Assembly: GCA_022820835.1 (NCBI GenBank)
Contig: JAJEET010000063.1
Coordinates: 1 to 64,000, forward strand
Source: Candidatus Poribacteria bacterium
GTDB lineage: Bacteria > Poribacteria > WGA-4E > WGA-3G
Length of the DNA: 64,000 bases
Direction of reading: 5' to 3'
Positions 1-8,773 of this stretch are shown here, piece by piece; position 1 is the first letter of the stretch, and the number at the start of each line of letters is the position of its first letter. Below the pieces are notes generated by a model. That model was not told the origin of the DNA. It did no database searches and saw only the letters and a list, made by a program, of their open reading frames with translations. The position numbers and the translations under genes were made by a program.

Positions 1-48
1 AAGTCTGATAACATGTCTTCTAAGCGGGAAAGAGGATTCATCAAAAAC

Positions 49-85
49 ATCCTTTCAATAAATGTCAGGTTTATTATGAAAGGAT
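49..85. repeat. Inverted repeat (hairpin) upstream of hisZ
   Basis: The arm ATCCTTTCA (49-57) pairs perfectly with TGAAAGGAT (77-85). Inside it, ATAAA (58-62) pairs with TTTAT (70-74) with a two-base bulge and a seven-base loop. It could be the 3' end of a transcript from an upstream gene outside the window, but no clear T-run follows on either strand. I see no gene in bases 1-169. Confidence 0.45.
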
Positions 86-169
86 ACCCTCTTTTCTGCT
101 ATTTGTCTGTAAAAAAGTTAAAATTGTCCAAACTATAGTAACTATAAGGTTTCCGCATCCTTTTTTCCG

Positions 170-198
170 TTGTCAAAACAGGATTGGAGACTTATAAG
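170..198 (+). promoter_or_regulatory. Sigma70-like promoter for hisZGS
   Basis: A -35 box TTGTCA (170-175) and a -10 box TATAAG (193-198) are separated by exactly 17 bases. Transcription would begin near 205, which is downstream of the longest possible start of the first gene (184). It therefore supports the internal ATG at 277 as the real start. The call rests on box similarity only. Confidence 0.5.
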
Positions 199-276
199 TC
201 CTTTACCTCAAAAATTGAAACAGAAGTTTCTAATAACAATAGATGGAGCATGTGTCCTCGGGCACATGAACGAAAA

Positions 277-1719
277 ATGGAGAAGTTTGAGAAACCTACT
301 GGAACGAACGACTTTCTACCGGCTCAGATGGTTCAACGAAATTTCGTCGAGAATGTCGTTCGTGAAACCTTTGAAACTTACGGATACGCACAGGTGCAGA
401 CACCTCTCTTTGAATCCTTCGCACTTTTATCGGCGCAATCCGGTGAAGAAATCCGGCATAAGATGTTCACTTTCGTCGGTTCAGATCGCGTGGACTACGC
501 CTTGAGACCCGAACTGACAGCTCCCGTCTGCCGACTCATCGCAAACGGAGAACTAAAACACCTTCCTTATCCCTATAAACTCTACTACATCGGACAGTGT
601 GTACGGCAGGAACCGATTACCGACGGAGCCAAAGTAAAACGGGAATTCCGACAAGCAGGTATTGAACTCGTCGGACCGGCTTCCACTTACGCAGATGCTG
701 AAATCATCGCGATCCCCACCCGAATCCTCGAAAAACTCGGCATCTCACAGACAAAATTGAGAATCGGCAATACCCGGATTTTCCGAGAGATTTTCAAACA
801 GGTCGCACTCGATACCAAAGACCACGGCGAAATTATATGGGATATCGATTATCTTGCTCGTCTTCGCACCGAAAGCCACCTATGGGATACCGAAACGCTC
901 CGAGACGCACTCAATATGTTACGCAGATCACAAGGATCAGACTACCAAGGTGCCCACAAAATTGATACCTCCGATATCGAGGAATTAACCGAACGGACGG
1001 CAGCTACTTATGCAGAGAAACTACCAGGAATCGCTGAGGAGACTTATAAAGCACGCTGGCACCGCTACTTCGGCATCTCCCAAGAAATGGCGCAATGCTG
1101 TATAGATGTCTCAAAGATTTATGGCGATAAGGACACCGTCATGGCAGCATGGGAAACGCGTCTCGGTAATACCGCACAGGCAGCGCGCCAAGAACTGCTT
1201 TCACTCTGTGAATGCTTGGAAAATTACGATATTACCGACTTTGAAATCAACCTCGGCATTACACGCGGGTTCGATTTCTATACCGGCACGGTTTTTCAGA
1301 TCGAATCGACAGCGAAACGTCTACCGCTCTGTGGCGGTGGCAGATACGATGGACTCATTGACGCCTTCGGAGGACCGCCGACACCGGGCGCAGGGTTCGC
1401 ATTCCAATTCGACGCGCTTGTAGATGCATACGTTGACACCGGAAAAGCAACCGGCAACGGCAAAAAAGACTATTTCATCGCAGTGGATACATCTGAACGG
1501 GTTTCGGAGGCATACCGACTCGCTGAGAACCTACGGCGAAACGGAAAAAACGTGGAAGTCGATCTGATGGAACGCGATCTACAGGAACAGCAGGAATACG
1601 CGAATCGAGCACACTACGATTATCTGCTCCGCTTAACCGCAGACGAACCGAAACCGATATGCCGAATTCAACTGAAAACTGGCAACGCTGAGTCCGTCAC
1701 GCTTGACGATCTCCTCTAA
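277..1719 (+). CDS. hisZ: ATP phosphoribosyltransferase regulatory subunit HisZ
   Basis: This is a histidyl-tRNA-synthetase-like protein of 480 aa when started at ATG 277. It would be the regulatory partner of a short-form HisG in the first step of histidine synthesis (ATP plus PRPP). The N-terminal KPTGTNDF motif (residues 6-13), a degenerate class II motif 2 (GQCVRQEP, about residue 105), GFDFYTGTVF (about 331) and GGGRYDGL (about 350) are visible. A C-terminal domain resembling the HisRS anticodon-binding fold is also present. Motif 2 is less like a true synthetase than that of the hisS gene downstream, and hisG follows directly, so HisZ is preferred over a second HisRS. The frame is open to 184, but the likely promoter overlaps that start. 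ATG 250 is another option. No strong Shine-Dalgarno is visible for either internal start. Confidence 0.82.
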   Translation: MEKFEKPTGTNDFLPAQMVQRNFVENVVRETFETYGYAQVQTPLFESFALLSAQSGEEIRHKMFTFVGSDRVDYALRPELTAPVCRLIANGELKHLPYPYKLYYIGQCVRQEPITDGAKVKREFRQAGIELVGPASTYADAEIIAIPTRILEKLGISQTKLRIGNTRIFREIFKQVALDTKDHGEIIWDIDYLARLRTESHLWDTETLRDALNMLRRSQGSDYQGAHKIDTSDIEELTERTAATYAEKLPGIAEETYKARWHRYFGISQEMAQCCIDVSKIYGDKDTVMAAWETRLGNTAQAARQELLSLCECLENYDITDFEINLGITRGFDFYTGTVFQIESTAKRLPLCGGGRYDGLIDAFGGPPTPGAGFAFQFDALVDAYVDTGKATGNGKKDYFIAVDTSERVSEAYRLAENLRRNGKNVEVDLMERDLQEQQEYANRAHYDYLLRLTADEPKPICRIQLKTGNAESVTLDDLL

Positions 1720-1764
1720 AAGAAAATTGGGGCTACAAACGCTATAGAAGAAGGAGCATTTACG

Positions 1765-2544
1765 ATGCAAACGGAATCACAACGGACACTGAACCTACTT
1801 TTACCGAAAGGGAGTCTCCAAGGAGAGACCCTTGAACTGTTTCAGCGCGCAGGTTACGAACTCAACGGGTACACCGAAACTGATAGATCTTATCGCGCGA
1901 CCTTCCGGGATGATAACGAAGTTCAGATCAAAATTTCACGTCCACAAGAGATACCGGTCTATGTCGGCATGGATGACTTCTACGATTTAGGGATTACCGG
2001 GCAAGACTGGGTTGAAGAGACAGATTCAGAGGTTGAGGAGATCCTGCCTCTGGAATATGGACACATTGATATCATCCTTGCTGTTCGCGAAGAACGAGAA
2101 GATATCAATACATTTGAAGATTTGATGACCCATGCTGAGGGAGACATCCTTATTTCTACCGAATACTTGAATCTCGCCGAGAAATATATCCTCGAAAAAA
2201 CGGAAAATAAAATCGCACCAGCTATTCTAACACCGTGGAAACGTCTCAATACCCGTGGTAGTTACCAATCGCCGGTTACGCTCATGCTCTCTTTCGGGGC
2301 GACTGAAGGGAAACCGCCAGAAGAAGCCGACGCTATCATCGACAATTCGACATCTTCACGGCGGACAATCAAGGCGAACGCTCTCAAAGAGATTGAACTC
2401 TTACGCCAATCTGAATCTACGCTTATTGCCAACCCGAAAGCACTCAAAGACCCGTGGAAATCGCAAAAGATTGAAGAATTCAAAGAGACATTACAGAAAG
2501 GTCTGAGAAGACGGCGGAGCCAATCACTTCCCGGACACATATAA
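1765..2544 (+). CDS. hisG: ATP phosphoribosyltransferase catalytic subunit HisG
   Basis: It catalyses condensation of ATP with PRPP to phosphoribosyl-ATP, the first committed step of histidine synthesis, in the cytoplasm. The 259-aa protein shows the N-terminal LPKGSL motif (about residues 13-18), the YDLGITGQDW segment typical of the periplasmic-binding-like fold, and the PRPP-loop region ADAIIDNSTSSRRT (about 188-201) followed by IKANAL. The loop is somewhat divergent from the usual form. The protein is longer than many HisZ-dependent short HisG proteins, but I see no clear long-form C-terminal regulatory ACT-like domain, which fits the hisZ gene next door. An AGAAGGAG ribosome site precedes the ATG. 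It sits 45 bases after hisZ and 17 bases before hisS, so the three are probably one operon. Confidence 0.85.
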   Translation: MQTESQRTLNLLLPKGSLQGETLELFQRAGYELNGYTETDRSYRATFRDDNEVQIKISRPQEIPVYVGMDDFYDLGITGQDWVEETDSEVEEILPLEYGHIDIILAVREEREDINTFEDLMTHAEGDILISTEYLNLAEKYILEKTENKIAPAILTPWKRLNTRGSYQSPVTLMLSFGATEGKPPEEADAIIDNSTSSRRTIKANALKEIELLRQSESTLIANPKALKDPWKSQKIEEFKETLQKGLRRRRSQSLPGHI

Positions 2545-2561
2545 TCGAAGGAGTAAAACCC

Positions 2562-3899
2562 ATGGCAGCCCCATTCATTAAACCGCGCGTCCCGCGCGGG
2601 ATGCGAGACATCTTACCAGAACAGATGATTCCGAGGCAGTATGTCATAGATGTTATCCGTGAGGTGTTCGAGGAGTTCGGGTTTGAACCCTTACAAACGC
2701 CTGCTCTCGAACTATCAGAAGTACTCACAGGTAAATACGGACCAGATGCAGAGAAACTCATCTATCAGGCAGGACACGTCGGCGGTAAAGAAGACATCTC
2801 CCTCCGATACGACCTTTCGGTACCGCTCTGTCGGGTTATTGCGATGTACCCGCAACTGCCGAAACCGTTTAAGCGATACCAAATTGATCCAGTCTGGCGA
2901 GCCGAGCGTCCACAGAAAGGACGCTATCGCCAATTCTACCAGTGCGACGCAGATACTGTCGGTAGCGAAAGCATGCTCGCAGACGCTGAAAACGTCAATC
3001 TCATTTATCAGGCACTAACGCGCCTCGGTTTCACGCAGTTCGAGGTTAACATCAATGACCGGAAACTCATCACCGGTATCGGGCAATTCGCTGGCGTACC
3101 GGCCGAACAACTCGGTGGACTTTATCGCTCTATTGATAAACTCGATAAAATCGGGTTAGATGGTGTCAGAGCGGAGTTAGCAGAGAACCAGATTCCCGAA
3201 CCTGTTATTGAGAAACTCCTGACACTCCTTGAAGTCAAAGGTGATGCCGAGACCATACTGAACGCGCTCAGGGAGCAACTCGGCGGATTTGAAACCGCAC
3301 GAGAGGGGATCTCGGAATTGGAGGAACTGATTGGTTACCTCACAACACTCGATGTCCCAGAAGAATTCTACAAGATAAACGTTGCGATGGTGCGCGGTTT
3401 AGAATACTACACCGGTCCAATCTACGAAACCGTTGTTGAAGAACCGAAAATCGGGAGCATCACCGGCGGCGGGAGATACGATGAACTCATCGGAAGTTTC
3501 AGCAAACAGGGACATCCGGCAACCGGAACCAGTTTCGGTATTGAGCGGATTATCGACGTGATGGAGGAATTTGATATGTTTCCCTCCACAGTCGGAAAAA
3601 CGGTGACAGAGGTATTGGTCACTGTCTTTGATGCCGATCTCGCTCCGGAATCACTGAAAGTCGCGACGTTGCTGCGCCAAAGCGGTATCCGTACAGAGGT
3701 CTATTCGCGTCCGACCCGCATCGGGACGCAGATGAAGTATGCCGACACTAAAGGCATTCCGTACGCCGTCATCCTCGGTTCCGATGAAGTCGAAGCAGGA
3801 ACAGTCGTAGTCCGAAACCTCGCGAACAGAGAACAGCATACCGTTCCAAGAGAAAACATTGTCGCACAAATTAAAGAATTGGTGGCATCTGTTACCTGA
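2562..3899 (+). CDS. hisS: Histidyl-tRNA synthetase
   Basis: It charges tRNA-His with histidine using ATP. The 445-aa length is typical of the family. Visible signatures are PRGMRDILPEQ near the N-terminus, class II motif 2 WRAERPQKGRYRQFYQCD (about residues 112-129), the HisRS-specific GLEYYTGPIYE (about 280) and GGGRYDELIGSF (about 303). An anticodon-binding domain follows in the last 100 residues. The ATG is preceded by GAAGGAG. The gene is the third of the hisZ-hisG-hisS set, so two HisRS-fold proteins flank HisG. Its stop codon overlaps the 3' end of the convergent Nudix gene by 8 bases. Confidence 0.93.
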   Translation: MAAPFIKPRVPRGMRDILPEQMIPRQYVIDVIREVFEEFGFEPLQTPALELSEVLTGKYGPDAEKLIYQAGHVGGKEDISLRYDLSVPLCRVIAMYPQLPKPFKRYQIDPVWRAERPQKGRYRQFYQCDADTVGSESMLADAENVNLIYQALTRLGFTQFEVNINDRKLITGIGQFAGVPAEQLGGLYRSIDKLDKIGLDGVRAELAENQIPEPVIEKLLTLLEVKGDAETILNALREQLGGFETAREGISELEELIGYLTTLDVPEEFYKINVAMVRGLEYYTGPIYETVVEEPKIGSITGGGRYDELIGSFSKQGHPATGTSFGIERIIDVMEEFDMFPSTVGKTVTEVLVTVFDADLAPESLKVATLLRQSGIRTEVYSRPTRIGTQMKYADTKGIPYAVILGSDEVEAGTVVVRNLANREQHTVPRENIVAQIKELVASVT

Positions 3900-4359
3900 T
3901 AAAAGTCGTCGTTTGTCCACTATAGGCATCTTTGATACGTTGTGCGTGGTTCAAGAGCATATCCAATTCCTGTATCTCTTGATAGGAAAAATATCCGTAT
4001 TCGGTTGTTTCGCAACTCAGCCGAAGTTCGCCACCCACAACTTCTGCTTCAAAGCATAGAGCCACCAACTGGATTTCGTTTCCGTCTTGATAGACGATTA
4101 ACTCGTGTGGGGTTGTGTAAATGCCGATTAAGCGTTTGATGGTAACTCGTAAACCGGTTTCTTCGTCAACTTCTCGGATACACGCCTCACTTGCACTCTC
4201 ACCCGGCTCCATCCCTCCGCTTGGTAGACACCATTGGTTGTTATCTTCGCGTCTGGTTAATAGAACCTTTTCACGATGCGGATCGAAAATAACAGCCGAA
4301 CAACCAACGCGGATTGTGCCATTTTGTCCAACGCGATGTCCTGTAATAATTTTAGCCAT
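3892..4359 (-). CDS. Nudix hydrolase
   Basis: A 155-aa protein with a complete Nudix box: GGMEPGE, then SASEACI, then REVDEETGL, matching the GX5EX7REUXEEXGU consensus. The family hydrolyses nucleoside diphosphates linked to another moiety. The substrate cannot be read from the sequence. The N-terminal VGCSAVIFDPHREKVLLTRR strand and the WCLPSGG entry to the box are typical of small MutT-like housecleaning enzymes. It is convergent with hisS (8-base overlap) and 33 bases downstream of the ATPase gene on the same strand, so the two may be co-transcribed. A GGAAGA-type ribosome site precedes the ATG. Confidence 0.88.
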   Translation of the reverse strand: MAKIITGHRVGQNGTIRVGCSAVIFDPHREKVLLTRREDNNQWCLPSGGMEPGESASEACIREVDEETGLRVTIKRLIGIYTTPHELIVYQDGNEIQLVALCFEAEVVGGELRLSCETTEYGYFSYQEIQELDMLLNHAQRIKDAYSGQTTTFIR

Positions 4360-4392
4360 TCCATTCTTCCGTTTGTTGTTGAAATCGTGTGT

Positions 4393-5796
4393 TCATTCAG
4401 TAACAGACTCAAACAGATCATCTGTTTCAATGAGCGACACGCCTTCTTTCACAGATCTTTGTTGGAGTGCCTCCGTAAAACCGTTAGCAGAAAACAGGAC
4501 ATATCTCGGATTTTGCTTCCACTTATCATGAACTTTCGCAGCGTTCTCAATGAGACGGTTTAGGATATTCTCTCCAACGGGCGAATTCCACCATTTGCAC
4601 TCTCCGAACCAATGACTTCCATCGACGTTTTCTGTTAATATATCAATTTCAAGATCAGATCCCCAATGTGTCCCAACCTGTATTGGAGCAACCCTTAGTC
4701 TCTCTTCCCAATAACGTTCGACGTATTGGCGACAAATGTCTTCAAAGATGTCTCCCATATACTGTGATAAATGCGGTGCTATCATGCGTTGACATACCAA
4801 ATCAGCGTTTCCGGATTCGATGAGACTCCGGTTCGGTAGCACAAACCGAAACCAGAACTTGACATAGTTATCCGCAATTTTGTAAAGTCCTTTTCTACTT
4901 TTTTGCGGGGCGCGCTCAGTTACCGGTGTTTCACGCTTGATTAATCCTAATTCTCGGAGCACGCTCAAATATTTATTTGCATTCGTCGGGTTAAGTCCAA
5001 CCCGTTGAGAAATCTCATTGAGTCGCGTCGCACCCCCGGCAATCGCGTGCAACAGACTGGCGTACGTTCTCGGTTCCCTGAGTTCAGAGCGTAAGAGGAA
5101 GTTGACTTCATCGAACAGGTAGCTCTGCGGTGTGAGCAGTTTGTCTTTGATCTGTTGTTCAAGTGTCGTTTGTGGCGTATTTAATTGATTGAGATATGCC
5201 GGAATACCACCCGTGATGCCGTAGAGGATTAACTTCTCTTTTGCCGATTGTTCTGGAAAGAAGGAACCGCTATCGCGATACGACAACGGCATCAACCGGA
5301 GTTGCCCAGTACGCCTTCCATATAGAGGCGATCGTTCCGCCAACACCTCCTGCTCCATGAAACTCACCTGTGATCCGCACAGAATCAAGAAAAGGTTGCT
5401 GTTTTTCCCATGTAGGTCCCAAAAGCGTTGGATCACCGACGGGAGTTCGGCACTGTCTTCACAGAGGTATTGGAACTCATCAAGCACCAAAATAAGCCGT
5501 TCTTCTCGCGCTTGTTGAGCAAAATAGATGAACGCGGACTCCCAATCATCAAAAACAAGGCTTTGCAACAACGGATCATTGATAACGTGTCGTGAGGTTT
5601 CGGTCAGCTGCCGAAGTTGGTCTGGCGTTTTTAATTGACTGGCGAGAAAGTAGATACTCCTTTTATTTTTACAAAACTGCGTGAGGAGTTCGGTTTTCCC
5701 AACCCGTCGCCTACCATATAAGACGAAAAATTCAGCGACACCTGATTGGAACATCTGCTCTAAAGCTGCTAATTCTTGATGCCGATCAATAAACAT
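4393..5796 (-). CDS. AAA-type ATPase with DUF234-like nuclease-fold C-terminus
   Basis: This 467-aa protein belongs to the archaeal-type ATPase/DUF234 family. Walker A is GRRRVGKT (residues 28-35) and Walker B is LILVLDEFQYL with D106-E107. A winged-helix-like segment follows (about 230-300, ATRLNEISQRVGLNPTNANKYL). The C-terminal part contains SDLEID then WFGECKWW (about 375-400), an arrangement resembling a PD-(D/E)XK nuclease active site. Function is poorly known for the family; DNA-related and defence roles have been suggested, but nothing here proves one. Start support is good: GGAGGA lies 8 bases before the ATG. It is divergent from uppP. Confidence 0.8.
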   Translation of the reverse strand: MFIDRHQELAALEQMFQSGVAEFFVLYGRRRVGKTELLTQFCKNKRSIYFLASQLKTPDQLRQLTETSRHVINDPLLQSLVFDDWESAFIYFAQQAREERLILVLDEFQYLCEDSAELPSVIQRFWDLHGKNSNLFLILCGSQVSFMEQEVLAERSPLYGRRTGQLRLMPLSYRDSGSFFPEQSAKEKLILYGITGGIPAYLNQLNTPQTTLEQQIKDKLLTPQSYLFDEVNFLLRSELREPRTYASLLHAIAGGATRLNEISQRVGLNPTNANKYLSVLRELGLIKRETPVTERAPQKSRKGLYKIADNYVKFWFRFVLPNRSLIESGNADLVCQRMIAPHLSQYMGDIFEDICRQYVERYWEERLRVAPIQVGTHWGSDLEIDILTENVDGSHWFGECKWWNSPVGENILNRLIENAAKVHDKWKQNPRYVLFSANGFTEALQQRSVKEGVSLIETDDLFESVTE

Positions 5797-5891
5797 GAAT
5801 TTTCCTCCAAACGCATCTCAAAATATTATACGCTAAAGTATTATAAACTAAAGTATAATTAAGGTCAAGTGAAGTACAAATAGATTTGACC

Positions 5892-5920
5892 TTGCAAGTG
5901 CGCGTTTAAAATGCTACAAT
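5892..5920 (+). promoter_or_regulatory. Possible promoter giving a leaderless uppP transcript
   Basis: TTGCAA (5892-5897) and TACAAT (5915-5920) are spaced by 17 bases. The -10 box ends six bases before the uppP ATG at 5927, so a transcript from it would have almost no leader. A TAAGG sequence lies between the -10 box and the ATG. Prediction by eye only. Confidence 0.3.
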
Positions 5921-5926
5921 TAAGGT

Positions 5927-6766
5927 ATGACATTTCTTGAAGCAATTCTGCTCGGAATTTTACAAGGTCTTACCGAATTCCTACCTATCAGCAGCTCAGG
6001 ACACCTCGTCTTAGCACAGACGTTCCTCGGACTCAAGGAGCCACTCATCTTTTTTGATGTGATGCTCCACGTCGGGACGTTAGCCGCTGTGCTTGTAGTC
6101 TACCGGGGTGCAATATGGAAACTAACAACAGGTGGATTATCTACCCTCACGGACACCCAATTCTGGCGACAACCAGCATCAGGGTTCAACACATCGACGG
6201 AACTCAGGTTTATATGGCTAATACTGATCGGATCGATTCCGACTGGTGTTATCGCGGTACTGTTCAAGACGGAATTGGAGTCTTTTTTCCATGAAGTACG
6301 CCTTGTAAGTATCATGTTAATTCTCACAGGGATTATTCTTCAACTGCCTCGCCTCCGTAAACAGGAAGTAGATAACGCCGATACACCGACCGGAAAACTG
6401 AGAGCATGGCACGCACCGCTCATCGGGATCGCGCAGGGAGGTGCTATAACGCCCGGTATCTCCCGTTCAGGCACGACAATCTCGCTGGCACTGTTCTTAC
6501 GGATTCCCGCAAAAACGGCAGCAGAATATTCTTTCCTGCTCTCAATTCCCGCTATCCTCGGTGCCGTTGCGCTGAAGATGCGAGACATCGAAGAAACCAC
6601 TATACCGTTTTACATCGTCGGTGCCGGGATGCTCGCCGCATTCATCGTCGGTTACATCGCACTGCGGTTCCTATTAGTTGTGCTAAACCGTGGCAAATTC
6701 TCGCTGTTTTCCTACTATTGTATTGCCTTAGGAATGGTCTCATTTTTGATTGCCTTAATCCAATAA
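5927..6766 (+). CDS. uppP: Undecaprenyl-diphosphatase UppP/BacA
   Basis: It removes a phosphate from undecaprenyl diphosphate at the inner membrane, recycling the lipid carrier used for peptidoglycan and other surface glycans. The 279-aa length is normal. The two family signatures are present: LLGILQGLTEFLPISSSGHL near residues 9-28 (acidic and Ser/His motif), and ITPGISRSGTTISLAL (about residues 174-189) with the catalytic Arg. Multiple hydrophobic segments agree with a polytopic membrane protein. The neighbouring minus-strand glycosyltransferase genes also use lipid-linked chemistry, which fits, but they are convergent and not in an operon with it. The 3' end overlaps the methyltransferase gene by 52 bases in antisense. 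Confidence 0.95.
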   Translation: MTFLEAILLGILQGLTEFLPISSSGHLVLAQTFLGLKEPLIFFDVMLHVGTLAAVLVVYRGAIWKLTTGGLSTLTDTQFWRQPASGFNTSTELRFIWLILIGSIPTGVIAVLFKTELESFFHEVRLVSIMLILTGIILQLPRLRKQEVDNADTPTGKLRAWHAPLIGIAQGGAITPGISRSGTTISLALFLRIPAKTAAEYSFLLSIPAILGAVALKMRDIEETTIPFYIVGAGMLAAFIVGYIALRFLLVVLNRGKFSLFSYYCIALGMVSFLIALIQ

Positions 6767-7431
6767 GTCGAGACGCACCCTAGGACCTTTTGATTGTAGT
6801 GTCGGACCTCTGGTGCTAAACCGATATTGTTGAGGAGGGCGCAAATCTCCTTGTCGCTCTGAAGCGTGTTCCGGATCCACTTTTTCCCAATGTACTTATA
6901 AATCAGAGTGGCGAGATACATCTGCAACGGTTTCAGCCTAAGACGTTTGAGATAGCGGAGTGGAAACCCGAAACCGTGTCCGGAGATAGCTAGCGTACCC
7001 CCCGGTTTCAGAACACGCGCAAGTTCCAGTAAGGCAACACTATCATCAGGGACGTGTGGCATAACAAGGAAACAGGTGACGAGATCAAAAATTTCGTCTG
7101 CAAACGGCAAAGTCGGTAGCGAAGCACGGAGGAAGGTAGGCGTTACGGTGAGGTCTTCTATCGAATTTTCGATGTGAGAACGTCCAAACACCAAGAATAC
7201 CTCGTCTACATCCACCCCGATGAGGTGTTCCGGCGCATCAGCAGCGAGTTCAACAAGGAGGTTCCCCGGGCCGCATCCGACATCTAACACCTTTTTATCA
7301 GTGGCTTTAATGTTCAGGACATCAAGTTGTTGTCGCGTTGTGCCGCGTTTTAATTCGTGATAAGCGTTCTGAATATAGGCAGAATGCCATTTGGTCAATC
7401 TGTTTTTCATTAAAAGTGAGTCTGATCTCAT
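6715..7431 (-). CDS. Class I SAM-dependent methyltransferase
   Basis: A 238-aa protein with the SAM-binding motif I VLDVGCGPGN (residues 48-57) and an acidic motif II (LIGVDVDE). The family's post-motif region FDLVTCFLVMPHVPDD is present, followed by LARVLKPGGTLAISGHG (motif III-like). It is most like the Methyltransf_11 group. Its start overlaps the stop of the upstream glycosyltransferase as ATGA (7428-7431), so translation is probably coupled and the two likely act on the same glycan or lipid. The exact substrate is unknown. The last 17 codons lie antisense to the end of uppP. An alternative ATG at 7410 would shorten it by 7 residues. Confidence 0.85.
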   Translation of the reverse strand: MRSDSLLMKNRLTKWHSAYIQNAYHELKRGTTRQQLDVLNIKATDKKVLDVGCGPGNLLVELAADAPEHLIGVDVDEVFLVFGRSHIENSIEDLTVTPTFLRASLPTLPFADEIFDLVTCFLVMPHVPDDSVALLELARVLKPGGTLAISGHGFGFPLRYLKRLRLKPLQMYLATLIYKYIGKKWIRNTLQSDKEICALLNNIGLAPEVRHYNQKVLGCVSTYWIKAIKNETIPKAIQ

Positions 7432-8525
7432 GTAACCAATTGCTGGTAAATATCTTCCAGTCTTTGCATAGATTCCGTGCTGTCGAATTTCTTCTGAATC
7501 GTTGTGCGTGCATTCCGACCCAAGGTTGTGGCGAAATCGGAATTCGTCAATACCCGATGCAGTGCCGATGCCAACGCCTCAGAATCCTTTGGCCGTACTC
7601 GTAAACCGTTCTTCTCGTCTTCGATCAGATCGATAATGCCTCCTACATCCGATGCGACGCACGGCATCCCGACTGCCATCGCCTCAATCAACGCATTCGG
7701 CGAACTCTCATGGAGCGACGGCAACACAAAGACATCCGCTGTCAGAAGCACAGAAAAAACATCCTCACAAAAACCGGGGAACGCTACCTGTGTCGAAAGT
7801 CCGTATTCCACCACGAGCGATCGGAGTTCCGCCTCAAGTTCACCCTCACCCAGAAACGTACATCGCCACGCAATATTTTGCTGCTTCAATAGGTTTAGGG
7901 CCGTTATCAGGTACCGATGTCCCTTCTCAGGGGCAAAACGTCCGACAGAGACGATTAACTTCTCCGCAGCATCAGGGCTATGCAGCGGCTGCCACACCTG
8001 CGACGGTAGTTCCAATAGGTTGGGGATACTATAGATTTTTTTGCCAGGGTATCGCTGACAGAGATAGCGTTGAATCGGTGCCGCGTTTGTCAGCAGGATG
8101 TCGGCGGTATTATAGATAAGTTTTTCGGTCAGCCAGAGCCGAAACTTGCCGTATCGCGCGTGGTAATCGCCGCGCTGTGAGGCAACAAACGGGACCCCTT
8201 GCCAAAAGCCTAACTTTCGGGAGAGTCCACAGAGGAAATTGGAATACCACAACCAACTATGCACCATGTCGGGTTTGGTCGCCTTGACGATACCAGCGAT
8301 AGCGAACGCTTTTTCCAATAGATGCCGGCGTTTATCTTCAGTTGTCAGTGTAATTATCTCTCGAACACAAGGTATTGACGCTAGTTCTGTGGCGCGCTCA
8401 CCTTCGGCACGACTCAGCACGATGAACGCCTCATACCGATCCGGTGGCAACTGTGCTAACGTTTTAAGCAGCTGCGATTCGGCACCGTCTTTTGTCATGG
8501 AATCGATGACGTAAAGAATCCGCAT
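7428..8525 (-). CDS. GT4-family glycosyltransferase
   Basis: A 365-aa GT-B fold glycosyltransferase. The N-terminus MRILYVIDSMTKDGAESQLL carries the typical acceptor-domain motif. The C-terminal nucleotide-sugar half shows SVGRFAPEKGHRYLI (about residue 195) and the E-X7-E motif HESSPNALIEAMAVGMP (about 275) followed by ASDVGG. The family transfers a sugar from an NDP donor to a cell-surface glycan or lipid; donor and acceptor are not identifiable. It is translationally coupled to the methyltransferase. No convincing Shine-Dalgarno is visible before the ATG. A small MITE-like element separates it from the next upstream glycosyltransferase gene. Confidence 0.88.
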   Translation of the reverse strand: MRILYVIDSMTKDGAESQLLKTLAQLPPDRYEAFIVLSRAEGERATELASIPCVREIITLTTEDKRRHLLEKAFAIAGIVKATKPDMVHSWLWYSNFLCGLSRKLGFWQGVPFVASQRGDYHARYGKFRLWLTEKLIYNTADILLTNAAPIQRYLCQRYPGKKIYSIPNLLELPSQVWQPLHSPDAAEKLIVSVGRFAPEKGHRYLITALNLLKQQNIAWRCTFLGEGELEAELRSLVVEYGLSTQVAFPGFCEDVFSVLLTADVFVLPSLHESSPNALIEAMAVGMPCVASDVGGIIDLIEDEKNGLRVRPKDSEALASALHRVLTNSDFATTLGRNARTTIQKKFDSTESMQRLEDIYQQLVT

Positions 8526-8616
8526 TATTAGTTGTCAGCCGTCAGTTAAGAGGTTTCTGATAGAGTTAAGATTCTTTGTCAGCCGTTATCGCTTCTGAAC
8601 TGTGAAGAGTTATCAT

Positions 8617-8744
8617 TATAGTAAAATCCAAAAATATGTTTACACTTGTAGCATAGGAAACCGTTAGCCTGTGCCTCCGTGAGACACACATTCACAAGTT
8701 CACATAACGAGGCAAGTGTATAAGTAATTACGGGATCTACTATA
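8617..8744. mobile_element. MITE-like element, family B, copy 1
   Basis: A 128-base element bounded by TATAGTAAAATCC on the left and GGATCTACTATA on the right, which are inverted copies of each other apart from small changes. An inner inverted pair ACACTT/AAGTGT follows. Both ends are conserved with the copy at 43507-43669, while the middles differ. No coding capacity. Terminal TA dinucleotides suggest insertion at TA, as for IS630/mariner-type elements. The 315-base gap 8526-8840 holds only this element and the inverted repeat at 8774-8829. Confidence 0.65.
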
Positions 8745-8773
8745 AAAACCAAACTGACAACTGATTACCTTAA

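Noticed and set aside
184-276. Extended N-terminus of HisZ starting at 184
   Set aside because: The candidate promoter (170-198) overlaps this start, the extra residues have no family resemblance, and the conserved KPTGTNDF motif follows the ATG at 277.
277-1719. First gene as a second histidyl-tRNA synthetase
   Set aside because: Its motif 2 is degenerate, hisG is adjacent, and a full hisS is 840 bases further on.
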